A stretch of DNA of 64,000 nucleotides, from assembly GCA_965213525.1 (NCBI GenBank), contig OZ243889.1, positions 1,240,001 through 1,304,000 on the forward strand. The letters run 5' to 3'. The notes under the pieces are model-generated. The model did not search any database. It was not told where the DNA came from and saw only the letters and a list, made by a program, of their open reading frames with translations. Below are positions 20,842 through 29,132 of the stretch, one piece after another (the first letter of the stretch is position 1; the number at the start of each line of letters is the position of its first letter). The position numbers and the translations under genes were made by a program. Origin of the DNA: G965213525 sp965213525 (GTDB lineage: Bacteria > Actinomycetota > Acidimicrobiia > Acidimicrobiales > Poriferisodalaceae).

Positions 20842-22071
20842 ATGGACGCCGAGCTGCGCACGATCACCGACGACGAGGCCGTCGCCTACCTGCGGACGGT
20901 CGAACGGACCTTCGGCGAGTCGCTCGGCGACGACGACCCGCTGGACGCCCTGCTCACTTCGCTCGAGCGCGACCGCGCCCTCGTCGCCGTGGAGGACGGC
21001 CGCTGGATCGGCACGTCGGGGGCGTTCTCGCTGCACCTCACCCTGCCCGGCGGGGCCGTCGTGCCGATGGCCGGCGTCACTGCCGTCGGGGTGCAGGCGA
21101 CCCACCGACGGCGGGGGGTGCTGCGGTCGATGATGGGTTGGCTCGTCGACCAGGCCCGGGACCGTGGCGAGCCGGTGGCGGGGCTGTTGGCCTCAGAGGC
21201 GCCGATCTACGGGCGCTTCGGGTTCGGCGTGGCCACCGAGCAACGCTCGATCACGCTGCGATGCGACGAGACGGGCTTTCGCCACCTCGACCTCGGCGGG
21301 TCGATCGAGCTGGTCGATCTCAACGAGGAGCGCTGCGAGGACCTGCTCGTCGCGGCGTTCGAGCGCAGCCGGCTGTCCCGGGCGGGTCAGGTCAGCCGAC
21401 CGGCGGGTTGGTTGGGCATCGCCCGCCACGCCGCTGACTCTGGCTCTGACGGTGCCGGTCCCAAGGAGCTGGCGGTCAGCCGGGACGATGACGGGGCCGT
21501 CGACGGGTTCGCCCGCTACCGGATCAAGCCGATCTGGACGGGCATGTACTCGGAGTCGACGGTGGTGGCCGAGGACGTCGTCGCAGCCACACCGACCGCC
21601 CGGCTGCGGCTGCACCGCTACCTCTGCTCGGTCGACCTGACGTCCTCGGTCACGCTGGGCCGGGCCGATCCGAGCGACCCGACGCCCTGGGCGCTGATCG
21701 ACGAGCGCGACCACCGCACCACGTCTCGGACCGACTGGTTGCACGTCCGCATCCTCGACGTGGCCGAGGCGTTGGAGGCTCGCGACTACCAGGCGTCTGG
21801 TCGGATCGTGTTCGAGATCACCGGCGAGGGACCCGAGGCGGGCCGATGGGAGCTGAGCGCCGAAGAGGGCAAGGGGCGCTGCGCACGCACGGGGTCCTCG
21901 CCCGAGATGGTGATGGCGCTGGACTCGCTCGGGTCGCTGCTGCTCGGGGGGGTGCGGCCGTCGACGCTGGCGGCGGCGGGGAGGATCGAGGCCGCCGACC
22001 CGGGGGCGCTGCAGGTCGCCGACCGGGTGTTCCCCACCGCCGAGCCGCCCTGGTGCCAGACCATGTTCTGA
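20842..22071 (+). CDS. Eis-type GNAT N-acetyltransferase with SCP2-like C-terminal domain
   Basis: The 409-residue protein has the Eis architecture. An N-terminal GNAT fold carries the acetyl-CoA motif VQATHRRRGVLRSMM and SEAPIYGRFGFGVA; a second GNAT-like region follows, and then an SCP2-like C-terminal domain (LDSLGSLLLGGVRPSTLAAAGRI) ending in a free C-terminal carboxylate region. Such enzymes acetylate amines, including aminoglycosides or host and bacterial lysines. The substrate here is unknown. An alternative GTG start lies 36 nt upstream (20806). It is divergent from the PIG-L gene. Confidence 0.88.
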   Translation: MDAELRTITDDEAVAYLRTVERTFGESLGDDDPLDALLTSLERDRALVAVEDGRWIGTSGAFSLHLTLPGGAVVPMAGVTAVGVQATHRRRGVLRSMMGWLVDQARDRGEPVAGLLASEAPIYGRFGFGVATEQRSITLRCDETGFRHLDLGGSIELVDLNEERCEDLLVAAFERSRLSRAGQVSRPAGWLGIARHAADSGSDGAGPKELAVSRDDDGAVDGFARYRIKPIWTGMYSESTVVAEDVVAATPTARLRLHRYLCSVDLTSSVTLGRADPSDPTPWALIDERDHRTTSRTDWLHVRILDVAEALEARDYQASGRIVFEITGEGPEAGRWELSAEEGKGRCARTGSSPEMVMALDSLGSLLLGGVRPSTLAAAGRIEAADPGALQVADRVFPTAEPPWCQTMF

Positions 22072-22110
22072 CACCGCCCCTCGGAGGACCCCATGGCGTC
22101 TGGGGCGGTG
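22072..22110. terminator. Candidate bidirectional terminator between the Eis-type gene and uvrB
   Basis: A 9-bp inverted repeat (22072-22080 with 22102-22110, loop 21 nt) immediately follows the Eis-type stop and precedes the uvrB stop. There is no T-tract, so termination would rely on the hairpin alone. Confidence 0.35.
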
Positions 22111-22143
22111 ACCCGGTCGAACAGCGGGATGACCACCTGCACG

Positions 22144-24180
22144 TCAGCTGATGGCCCCAGCGAGCTCGCGCAGCTCGCGGCGCAGGTCCTTGATCTCGTC
22201 ACGGAGGCGGGCGGCGTACTCGAACCGCAGGTCGACGGCGGCCTGGGCCATCTCGTCCTCGAGGGTGGCGACCAACCGCTCCAACTCGTTGGCCGGCAGC
22301 TCGCCGAAGTCGGTGCGGCGGGTCGCCTCTCCCCCAACCGCCCTGTCGGGCACCGGCGCCTTGGCCTGGCGACCCTCGTTCGGGCGGATGGTGGCGAGGA
22401 GGTCGCCCACGGCCTTGCGGATCGTCTGGGGGTCGATGCCGTGCTCCCGGTTGTGCGCCTGTTGGAGCCCCCGACGCCGGTTGGTCTCTGACACCGCCCG
22501 TCGCATCGAGTCGGTCACCTGGTCGGCGTACATGACCACCTGCCCACCCACGTTGCGGGCTGCCCGCCCGATCGTCTGGACGAGCGACGTCTCCGAGCGC
22601 AGGAAGCCCTCCTTGTCGGCATCGAGGATCGCCACGAGCGAGACCTCGGGCAGATCGAGGCCCTCTCGCAGCAGGTTGATGCCGACGAGGACGTCGAACT
22701 CGCCGAGGCGGAGCTCGCGGATGAGCTCGATGCGCTGGATGGTGTCGACCTCGCTGTGCAGGTAGCGGACCCGGACCCCCTGCTCGAGGAGGTAGTCGGT
22801 CAGGTCCTCGGCCATCTTCTTGGTGAGGGTCGTGACGAGCGTGCGCTCGCCCTTGGCGACCCGCCCCTCGATCGCCCCCATCAGATCGTCGATCTGGCCC
22901 TTGGTGGGCTTGATGATGACCTCGGGGTCGACCAGGCCGGTGGGCCGGATGATCTGCTCGACGACCCGCTCGGACACGCCGATCTCGTACGTCGAGGGGG
23001 TCGCCGACAAGAAGACGCACTGGTGGATGCGTTGCAGCACCTCGTCGAAGCGCAGCGGGCGGTTGTCCAGCGCCGAGGGCAGGCGGAACCCGTGGTCGAT
23101 CAACACCTGCTTGCGGGAGCGGTCGCCCTCGTACTGCCCGTGGAGCTGGGGAACCGCGACGTGGGACTCGTCGATCACCAGCAGGTAGTCGTCGGGGAAG
23201 AAGTCGAGCAGCGTGTGCGGGGTCTCGCCGGGGCTGCGGCCGTCGATGGGCGCCGAGTAGTTCTCGATGCCGTTGCAGAACCCCAGCTCCTGCATCATCT
23301 CGAGGTCGTACTCGGTGCGCATGCGGAGGCGCTGGGCCTCCAGCAGCTTGCCGTTGGCCTCGAACCAGGCAAGGCGGTCGCGCAGCTCGGCCTCGATGCG
23401 CTCGACGGCCCGGCCGATGCGCTCCTCGCTCGTCACGTAGTGGGTGGCCGGGAACATGACCAGCTGGTCGAGCTCGCCGGTGCGCTCGCCGGTCACGGGG
23501 TCGACCGTGGTGATCCGCTCGACGTCGTCGCCGAACAGCTCGATGCGCACGACGTGCTCCTCGTAGGCGGGGTGCACCTCGATGGTGTCGCCGCGCACCC
23601 GGAACCGACCCCGGACCAGGTTGGTGTCGTTGCGCTCGTACTGCATGCCGACCAGCTGGCGCAGGATCGACCGCTGGTCGCGCTGCTCGCCGATCGAGAG
23701 GGTCAGGAGCTGGCGGCGGTACTCCTCGGGTGAGCCCAAGCCGTAGATGCAGCTCACCGAGGCCACGACGATGACGTCGCGCCGGGTCAGCAGCGAGGCG
23801 GTGGCGGAGTGGCGCAGCCGGTCGATCTCGTCGTTGACCGAGGAGTCCTTCTCGATGTAGGTGTCGCTCGAGGGAACGTAGGCCTCGGGCTGGTAGTAGT
23901 CGTAGTAGCTGACGAAGTACTCGACGGCGTTGTGGGGGAAGAACTCCCGGAACTCGTTGGCGAGCTGGGCGGCCAGCGACTTGTTGGGGGCGAGGACCAA
24001 CGTGGGGCGCTGCACGTTGGCGATGGTCCAGGCCATGGTGGCGCTCTTGCCCGACCCGGTGATGCCGAGCAGGGTCTGGAAGCGCTCGCCCGCCTCGACC
24101 CCCTCGGTCAACCCGGCGATGGCGGTCGGTTGGTCGCCGGCCGGCTGCCAGTCGGCCACCATCTCGAAGCGCTTGGTCAC
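22144..24180 (-). CDS. uvrB: Excinuclease ABC subunit B
   Basis: The 678-residue helicase-like subunit loads UvrC at damage. Visible motifs are Walker A GITGSGKSAT, the DNA-inserting beta-hairpin YYDYYQPEAYVP, the helicase DESH box, GRAARNVGGQ, and the C-terminal UVR domain (MAQAAVDLRFEYAARLRDEI) that contacts UvrC. The GTG at 24180 is chosen because TAGATT lies 7 nt upstream (leaderless pattern) and VTKRFEMVADWQPAGDQP matches the family N-terminus. Confidence 0.97.
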   Translation of the reverse strand: MTKRFEMVADWQPAGDQPTAIAGLTEGVEAGERFQTLLGITGSGKSATMAWTIANVQRPTLVLAPNKSLAAQLANEFREFFPHNAVEYFVSYYDYYQPEAYVPSSDTYIEKDSSVNDEIDRLRHSATASLLTRRDVIVVASVSCIYGLGSPEEYRRQLLTLSIGEQRDQRSILRQLVGMQYERNDTNLVRGRFRVRGDTIEVHPAYEEHVVRIELFGDDVERITTVDPVTGERTGELDQLVMFPATHYVTSEERIGRAVERIEAELRDRLAWFEANGKLLEAQRLRMRTEYDLEMMQELGFCNGIENYSAPIDGRSPGETPHTLLDFFPDDYLLVIDESHVAVPQLHGQYEGDRSRKQVLIDHGFRLPSALDNRPLRFDEVLQRIHQCVFLSATPSTYEIGVSERVVEQIIRPTGLVDPEVIIKPTKGQIDDLMGAIEGRVAKGERTLVTTLTKKMAEDLTDYLLEQGVRVRYLHSEVDTIQRIELIRELRLGEFDVLVGINLLREGLDLPEVSLVAILDADKEGFLRSETSLVQTIGRAARNVGGQVVMYADQVTDSMRRAVSETNRRRGLQQAHNREHGIDPQTIRKAVGDLLATIRPNEGRQAKAPVPDRAVGGEATRRTDFGELPANELERLVATLEDEMAQAAVDLRFEYAARLRDEIKDLRRELRELAGAIS

Positions 24181-24187
24181 CGGAGCG

Positions 24188-24193
24188 AATCTA
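24188..24193 (-). promoter_or_regulatory. -10 element of uvrB (leaderless)
   Basis: TAGATT on the minus strand ends 7 nt before the uvrB GTG, in the 46-nt gap after pepF. Confidence 0.55.
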
Positions 24194-24226
24194 CCGAGGG
24201 GGTGTCGCAACCACGTGGGTGGGGTC

Positions 24227-26047
24227 TCAGAGGCGGCCGGCGGCGCGGGCGGCGGCCTCGGCGTCGTCGACCTGGCGAGCGATGATGTCGAGTCCGGCGT
24301 CCCAGAAGCCGGGGTCGGCGAGGTCGCAGTCGACGAGGCGGCCGAGCTCGGCGGGGGGTAGCGAACCGCCGGCGCGCAGCAGGTCGAGGTAGGACGGGAC
24401 GAACTCCTCGCCACGCTCCCGGTAACGGGCGTAGACCGACAGCGCCAGCAGCTGGCCGTAGGCGTAGGCGTACACGTAGCCCGGGGTGCCCATGAAGTGC
24501 GGGATGTAGGACCACCAGGTGCGGTAGCCCTCGGTGATCTGCACCGAGTCGCCGAACAGCTCGCCCTGGGTCTCGGTCCACAGCTCACCGAAGCGCTCGA
24601 CGGAGAGCTCCCCGACCTGGCGCCGCTCGGTGTGGGCTCGATCCTCGAACCGGTTCATCGCCACCTGGCGGAACACCGTGGCGATCGACCCCTCCACCGC
24701 CTCGGCCAGCAACGCCAGCCGGGCCGCCGGCTCGGCGGTCGCTGACAGCAGCCGCTCGAAGGTCACCGTCTCGCCGAACACCGACGCGGTCTCGGCCAGC
24801 GTGAGGGGCGTCCACTGCTGGAACGTGCCGCGGGGCCGGGCGAGGTGGCCGTGCAACCCGTGGCCGAGCTCGTGGGCGAGGGTGAGGGCATCGCGTCGAC
24901 GTCCGGTGAAGTTCAACAGCACGTAGGGGTGGTGGGACGCGACGGTGTAGGAGCAGAACGCCCCGGGCCGCTTGCCCGGTCGGACCGCAGCGTCGATCCA
25001 CCGCTCGTCGAAGAAGCGCTGGGCGACGCCGGCCAACTCGCCGCTGAACGAGGCGTAGGCGTCCAGGACCAGGTCCCGTGCGTCATCCCAGCCCATCGGG
25101 GCGTCGTCGGCGGCCACCGATGCCATGCGGTCGTGATCGGCGAGCGGGTGGCCGAGGAGGTCGGACTTGAGCCGGTACCAGCGACGGGCCAGGTCGTAGC
25201 GGCCGACGACCGCTTCGACGAGCGAGGCCACGGACTCGTCGGAGGCCTCGTTGGCGAGGTTGCGCGACGAGATCCACGTCGGGTAGGACCGCAGCCGGTC
25301 ACCGGTCGCCTTGTCGGCCAGCAGGGTGTTGAACACGAAGGCCCGAGTGCGCAACCCGGGGGCCAGGCCGGCGGTGACCGCATCGGCCGCATCGGCTCTC
25401 ACCTGGCGGTGAGGTGAGCTCAGCAAGGAGAGGCCCTCCTCCAGCGACGCCGTCCGGGGGGCGCCCCCGTCGGCACCCTCCGCGGCGGGCAGCTCGACCT
25501 CCACCGCAGAGATCAGATCGCCGAACAGCCGCACCCACGCCCCCCGTCCCGTCACTGCGGTCTCGGTGAGAACGCGCTCCTCGGGCTCGCTCAGGACGTG
25601 CGGCCGGTACCGGCGAGCCGATGCCAGGTGGTGTCTGACGTCGGCCAGGCGCGAGTGCTCGAGCAGCTCGGCGGCACGGCCGTCGGGCACCGCCACCCAT
25701 TCGAGGTCGAGGAACAACAGGCGGCTGTCGAGGGCGGCGCTGCGCTCATGGCAGCGCTGCAGCAGCGCTCCCAGCTCGGGGTCGTTCGCGTCGGCGGCGT
25801 ACCGCAGGTTGGCGTACCCGACCGCTCGCCCGACGAGCTCGTCCAGGCGGCCTCGCATCGCCATGACCTCGGCCAACCCGCCGGCGTCGAGCTCACCGAC
25901 GGCGCCCCGGTGCTCCTCGAGGTCGTCGGCGATCACCCCGGCCTCGTCGAACAGCTCGTCGGGGGTGCGGTCGTCCAGCAGAGGTTCGAGGTCCCAGGAG
26001 ACCTCGTCGGCGGAGGCGACGGCGGCATCGGAGGTGGTGATGGTCAC
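24227..26047 (-). CDS. pepF: Oligoendopeptidase F-type M3 metallopeptidase
   Basis: The 606-residue cytoplasmic zinc peptidase has the HEXXH-type motif HELGHGLHGHLA near residue 385, with the third ligand region ETASVFGETVTFERLL about 28 residues on. GTPGYVYAYAYGQLLALSVY, characteristic of M3B enzymes, lies near the C-terminus. It likely degrades peptides of about 7-20 residues. The start is a GTG with GGGGAGCT upstream. Confidence 0.93.
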   Translation of the reverse strand: MTITTSDAAVASADEVSWDLEPLLDDRTPDELFDEAGVIADDLEEHRGAVGELDAGGLAEVMAMRGRLDELVGRAVGYANLRYAADANDPELGALLQRCHERSAALDSRLLFLDLEWVAVPDGRAAELLEHSRLADVRHHLASARRYRPHVLSEPEERVLTETAVTGRGAWVRLFGDLISAVEVELPAAEGADGGAPRTASLEEGLSLLSSPHRQVRADAADAVTAGLAPGLRTRAFVFNTLLADKATGDRLRSYPTWISSRNLANEASDESVASLVEAVVGRYDLARRWYRLKSDLLGHPLADHDRMASVAADDAPMGWDDARDLVLDAYASFSGELAGVAQRFFDERWIDAAVRPGKRPGAFCSYTVASHHPYVLLNFTGRRRDALTLAHELGHGLHGHLARPRGTFQQWTPLTLAETASVFGETVTFERLLSATAEPAARLALLAEAVEGSIATVFRQVAMNRFEDRAHTERRQVGELSVERFGELWTETQGELFGDSVQITEGYRTWWSYIPHFMGTPGYVYAYAYGQLLALSVYARYRERGEEFVPSYLDLLRAGGSLPPAELGRLVDCDLADPGFWDAGLDIIARQVDDAEAAARAAGRL

Positions 26048-26075
26048 GAGAGCTCCCCTGGGGCGTCGGTGCTGG

Positions 26076-26729
26076 TCACAGGATCTGGTCGGCGTCAGAC
26101 GGCTCGGCCGGGGGGCCGACCTCGTCCAAGCCCTGCGCCCACGCCCAGGCGTCGCCGACCTGGGCCCTGAGGGCGTCGAGGTCACCTGAGTTGTCGATGA
26201 CCCGATCGGCGAGGGCCAGGCGGTCGTGGCGATCGGCCTGGGCAGCGATGCGGGCTCGGGCGGCGTCGGCATCCATCGATCGGTACGAGACGAGCCGATC
26301 GACCTGGACCGGCACCGGCACGTCGACCACCAGGGTGCCCGACAGCGGGTAGCGGGGCTGACCGCCCTTGGCCCCCTCGGCCAGCAGGGGGATGTCGAGC
26401 ACCACCACCTGAGCGGGCCGGTCGGCCTCGTGGAGACGACGAGTGATCTCGACCCCGACGGCGGGATGCACGATGCGCTCGAGGTCCTTGCGGGCCGCCT
26501 CGTCGGCGAACACCCTCTGGGCCACCGCTGCCCGGTCGAGCTCACCGTCCTCGCCGACGATCGCGACGCCGAACCTGGCGACCATCGCGTCGAAGACCGG
26601 CTGGCCCGCCTGCTGGAGATCACGAACGATGGCATCGGCGTCGACCAGGACGGCCCCGCGCTGGACGAACCCTGCGGCCACGGTGGACTTGCCCGAGCCG
26701 ATCCCACCGGTCAACCCCACGACGATCAC
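26076..26729 (-). CDS. coaE: Dephospho-CoA kinase
   Basis: The 217-residue kinase catalyses the last step of CoA synthesis. The GTG start immediately precedes VIVVGLTGGIGSGKST, the P-loop. DADAIVRDLQ, IVHPAVG, VLDIPLLAEGAKGG and the lid region (ARIAAQADRHDRLALADRVIDNSGD) follow in the usual order. It lies between rpsA and pepF, as in the rpsA-coaE order of other actinobacteria. There is no fused UPF0157 domain such as mycobacteria have. Confidence 0.94.
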   Translation of the reverse strand: MIVVGLTGGIGSGKSTVAAGFVQRGAVLVDADAIVRDLQQAGQPVFDAMVARFGVAIVGEDGELDRAAVAQRVFADEAARKDLERIVHPAVGVEITRRLHEADRPAQVVVLDIPLLAEGAKGGQPRYPLSGTLVVDVPVPVQVDRLVSYRSMDADAARARIAAQADRHDRLALADRVIDNSGDLDALRAQVGDAWAWAQGLDEVGPPAEPSDADQIL

Positions 26730-26779
26730 GTCGCGATCATCGCGTCTGCGCGCACCCGACGGTGTGCTCGCGAGCTCGA

Positions 26780-28156
26780 TTACTCGACCTGGGTCTCCTC
26801 GGCGGCCTGCTCCTCGGCGGCGGCGATGGCCTGCTGGTAGGCCTCCTCGCCGTACTTCTCGTAGTACTCGGCCCACGCCTCTTGGGCCTCGGTCGACACC
26901 TCGTACTCGGCCGGAGCCGCAGCGGTCGCCTCGGTGGCCTCCCCGCTGCCGATGTAGTTGCCCTGATCGTCGAAGGCGTGCTCGCCGAAGTGCTCCTGGT
27001 ACTCAGCGGCGACCTCGCCGCCTTCGGCGGCCTGCTTGATCGACAGCGAGATGCGGCGACGGCCGGTGTCGAGATCGATGATCTTGACCCACAGCTCCTC
27101 ACCGGGCGTGACGACCTGCTCGGGCAGGTCGACGTGGTGCGCCGACATCTCCGAGATGTGCACGAGGCCCTCGATGCCTTCGCCGACCTGGACGAACGAG
27201 CCGAACGGCACCAGCTTGGTGACCCGGCCGTAGACCAGCTGGCCGATCTTGTGGGCCTCGGCGAACTCTTGCCACGGGTCCTGCTGGGTGGCCTTGAGCG
27301 ACAGCGAGATGCGTTCGCGCTCACGGTCGACCTCGAGCACCTCGACGTCGACCTCGTCACCGACGTTGACGACCGAGCCGGGGTGATCGACGTGCTTCCA
27401 GGACAGCTCTGACACGTGGATGAGCCCGTCCATGCCGCCGAGGTCGACGAAGGCGCCGAAGCTGACGACCGAGGACACCGTGCCGTGGCGACGCTCGCCG
27501 GGCAACAGGTTGTCGAGGAACGCCTCGCGCTGCTCCTTCTGGGTCTCTTCGAGCCAGGCTCGGCGCGATAGCACGACGTTGTTGCGGTTCTTGTCGAGCT
27601 CGATGATCTTGGCCTCGAGCTCCTTGCCGACGTAGGGCTGGAGGTCGCGCACCCGACGCAGCTCGACCAGGGAGGCGGGCAGGAAGCCGCGCAGGCCGAT
27701 GTCGAGGATGAGCCCGCCCTTGACGACCTCGATGACCGGGCCCGAGACGACGCCGTCCTCTTCCTTCACCTGTTCGATGCGACCCCAGGCCCGCTCGTAC
27801 TGGGCGCGCTTCTTGGACAGGACGAGCCGCCCGTCGGCGTCTTCCTTCTGCAGGACGAGCGCCTCGACGTGCTCGCCGACGCTGACCACCTGGCCGGGGT
27901 CGATGCCCTGGCGGATGGAGAGCTCCTTGGACGGGATGACGCCCTCGGACTTGTACCCGATGTCGAGCAGGACCTCGTCCTTGTCGACGTTGACCACCAC
28001 CCCCTCGACGATGTCGCCGTCGTCGAACTCGACGATCGTGCCGGCGATGGCCTCTTCCATCGACATGCCGCCGAGGTCGTCGTCGACGATCGTGCGGGGG
28101 ATGTACTCGCCGGCATCGGTGAAGGAGCCGTACTCCTCGGTGACGTCGGGGATCAT
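26780..28156 (-). CDS. rpsA: 30S ribosomal protein S1
   Basis: The 458-residue protein has four S1 OB-fold repeats (about residues 30-100, 118-185, 203-275 and 288-360; for example GTVSSVVSFGAFVDLGGMDGLIHVSELSW). An acidic, Ala/Glu-rich tail follows. It helps mRNA binding on the 30S subunit. The ATG at MIPDVTEEYGSF is chosen; an in-frame TTG six codons upstream is possible, and neither has a clear Shine-Dalgarno. Confidence 0.95.
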   Translation of the reverse strand: MIPDVTEEYGSFTDAGEYIPRTIVDDDLGGMSMEEAIAGTIVEFDDGDIVEGVVVNVDKDEVLLDIGYKSEGVIPSKELSIRQGIDPGQVVSVGEHVEALVLQKEDADGRLVLSKKRAQYERAWGRIEQVKEEDGVVSGPVIEVVKGGLILDIGLRGFLPASLVELRRVRDLQPYVGKELEAKIIELDKNRNNVVLSRRAWLEETQKEQREAFLDNLLPGERRHGTVSSVVSFGAFVDLGGMDGLIHVSELSWKHVDHPGSVVNVGDEVDVEVLEVDRERERISLSLKATQQDPWQEFAEAHKIGQLVYGRVTKLVPFGSFVQVGEGIEGLVHISEMSAHHVDLPEQVVTPGEELWVKIIDLDTGRRRISLSIKQAAEGGEVAAEYQEHFGEHAFDDQGNYIGSGEATEATAAAPAEYEVSTEAQEAWAEYYEKYGEEAYQQAIAAAEEQAAEETQVE

Positions 28157-28257
28157 GGTGCTCTGGTCGGACAAGGGTGGGGCTCGTTCGTTCGCGGGGG
28201 CAGGAGAGGTCGCCACGTGAGCGGTGCGCGGGCGCGTCGCCCACGACGACCGCGCCG

Positions 28258-28263
28258 AGGGTA
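28258..28263 (-). promoter_or_regulatory. Candidate -10 of rpsA
   Basis: TACCCT on the minus strand would give an rpsA leader of about 95 nt, which could host S1 autoregulation; that role is inferred from other bacteria. Confidence 0.4.
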
Positions 28264-28328
28264 CACGCCCGCCGTGGCCGGGCGCGTGGGCCACGGGCCC
28301 GGATCTCACCTGCTCCCGGCCACCGGTG

Positions 28329-29132
28329 TCAGGGGCGACGGGCGACGAGGAGGTGCTCCTCGAGGTCGAGCGACGGCGGCTGGGTGCCGTAGCGGCCCGG
28401 GGTGGCGCCGAGCACCCGCTCGGGGATCAGGCCGGCCAGGCGGGCGAGGAGCCGCAGCTCTCGCGGCGTCATCGTCGTGGTCCACGCGTCGGCCTCGGCG
28501 ACCCGGCCCTCGGGATCGCGGATCTCCATGCGCTCGAACTGCGTGCCGGTGTCGACGTCGAAGGTCGAGACGTCCTCGAGGTGTCGCACCTGGAAGTAGG
28601 CGTTGAAGGCGCTGACCACGACGAGTCCGCCGGGGCGGACCGCTCGGCGCATCCCGTCGAGCACGGCGAGGTCGCCGGCGTCGGGATCGGTGGGATCGGC
28701 CGCCGGTCCGCCGAGCAGGCCGAAGCCGCCCTCGCACAGGCTGTAGGCGAGGTCGAACTCGGCCGCGAAACCGAGGCGGCGGGCGTCGCCCCGCTCGAAG
28801 CGACAGCCCTCGATGCCAGCGGCGCGCGCCAGGTCGACGAACGTGGCGCTGATGTCGACGCCGACCACGTCGACGCCCCTGCGGGCCAACTCGTGGGCGT
28901 GGCGACCCGGTCCGCACCCCACGTCGAGGGCGCGCGACCGGCGACCGAGACCGGCGAGCTCGACGAGCGAGTCGACCTCGGCCACCGTGCCCTTGGTGAA
29001 CGAGTAGCGCAGGTAGGCCGAGCCGAGGTGGTCGGCCAGCTCCTCGAACCAGTGGCCCTTTTCGCCCCCCGCGGTCGTGCGGCTCATCCCCGTGCGGCTC
29101 ATCCCCGTGCGGCTCATCCCCGTGCGGCTCAT
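28329..29132 (-). CDS. Class I SAM methyltransferase with start-codon-bearing N-terminal repeat
   Basis: The 267-residue protein has the SAM motif ALDVGCGPGRHAHELARRG, VVGVDIS, FDLAYSLCEGGFGLL and RPGGLVVVSAFNAYF. The N-terminus is four copies of Met-Ser-Arg-Thr(-Gly), encoded by a perfect 15-bp repeat, so four ATGs are in frame. The first overlaps the polA stop (ATGA) and is used here. The conserved domain begins only at about residue 28. The substrate is unknown. Confidence 0.82.
   Translation of the reverse strand: MSRTGMSRTGMSRTGMSRTTAGGEKGHWFEELADHLGSAYLRYSFTKGTVAEVDSLVELAGLGRRSRALDVGCGPGRHAHELARRGVDVVGVDISATFVDLARAAGIEGCRFERGDARRLGFAAEFDLAYSLCEGGFGLLGGPAADPTDPDAGDLAVLDGMRRAVRPGGLVVVSAFNAYFQVRHLEDVSTFDVDTGTQFERMEIRDPEGRVAEADAWTTTMTPRELRLLARLAGLIPERVLGATPGRYGTQPPSLDLEEHLLVARRP
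29073..29132 (-). repeat. Four 15-bp tandem repeats carrying in-frame ATG codons at the polA/methyltransferase junction
   Basis: The unit ATGAGCCGCACGGGG occurs three times exactly and a fourth time with two end changes. The first ATG overlaps the polA TGA. Each ATG is preceded by GGGG. Confidence 0.95.
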
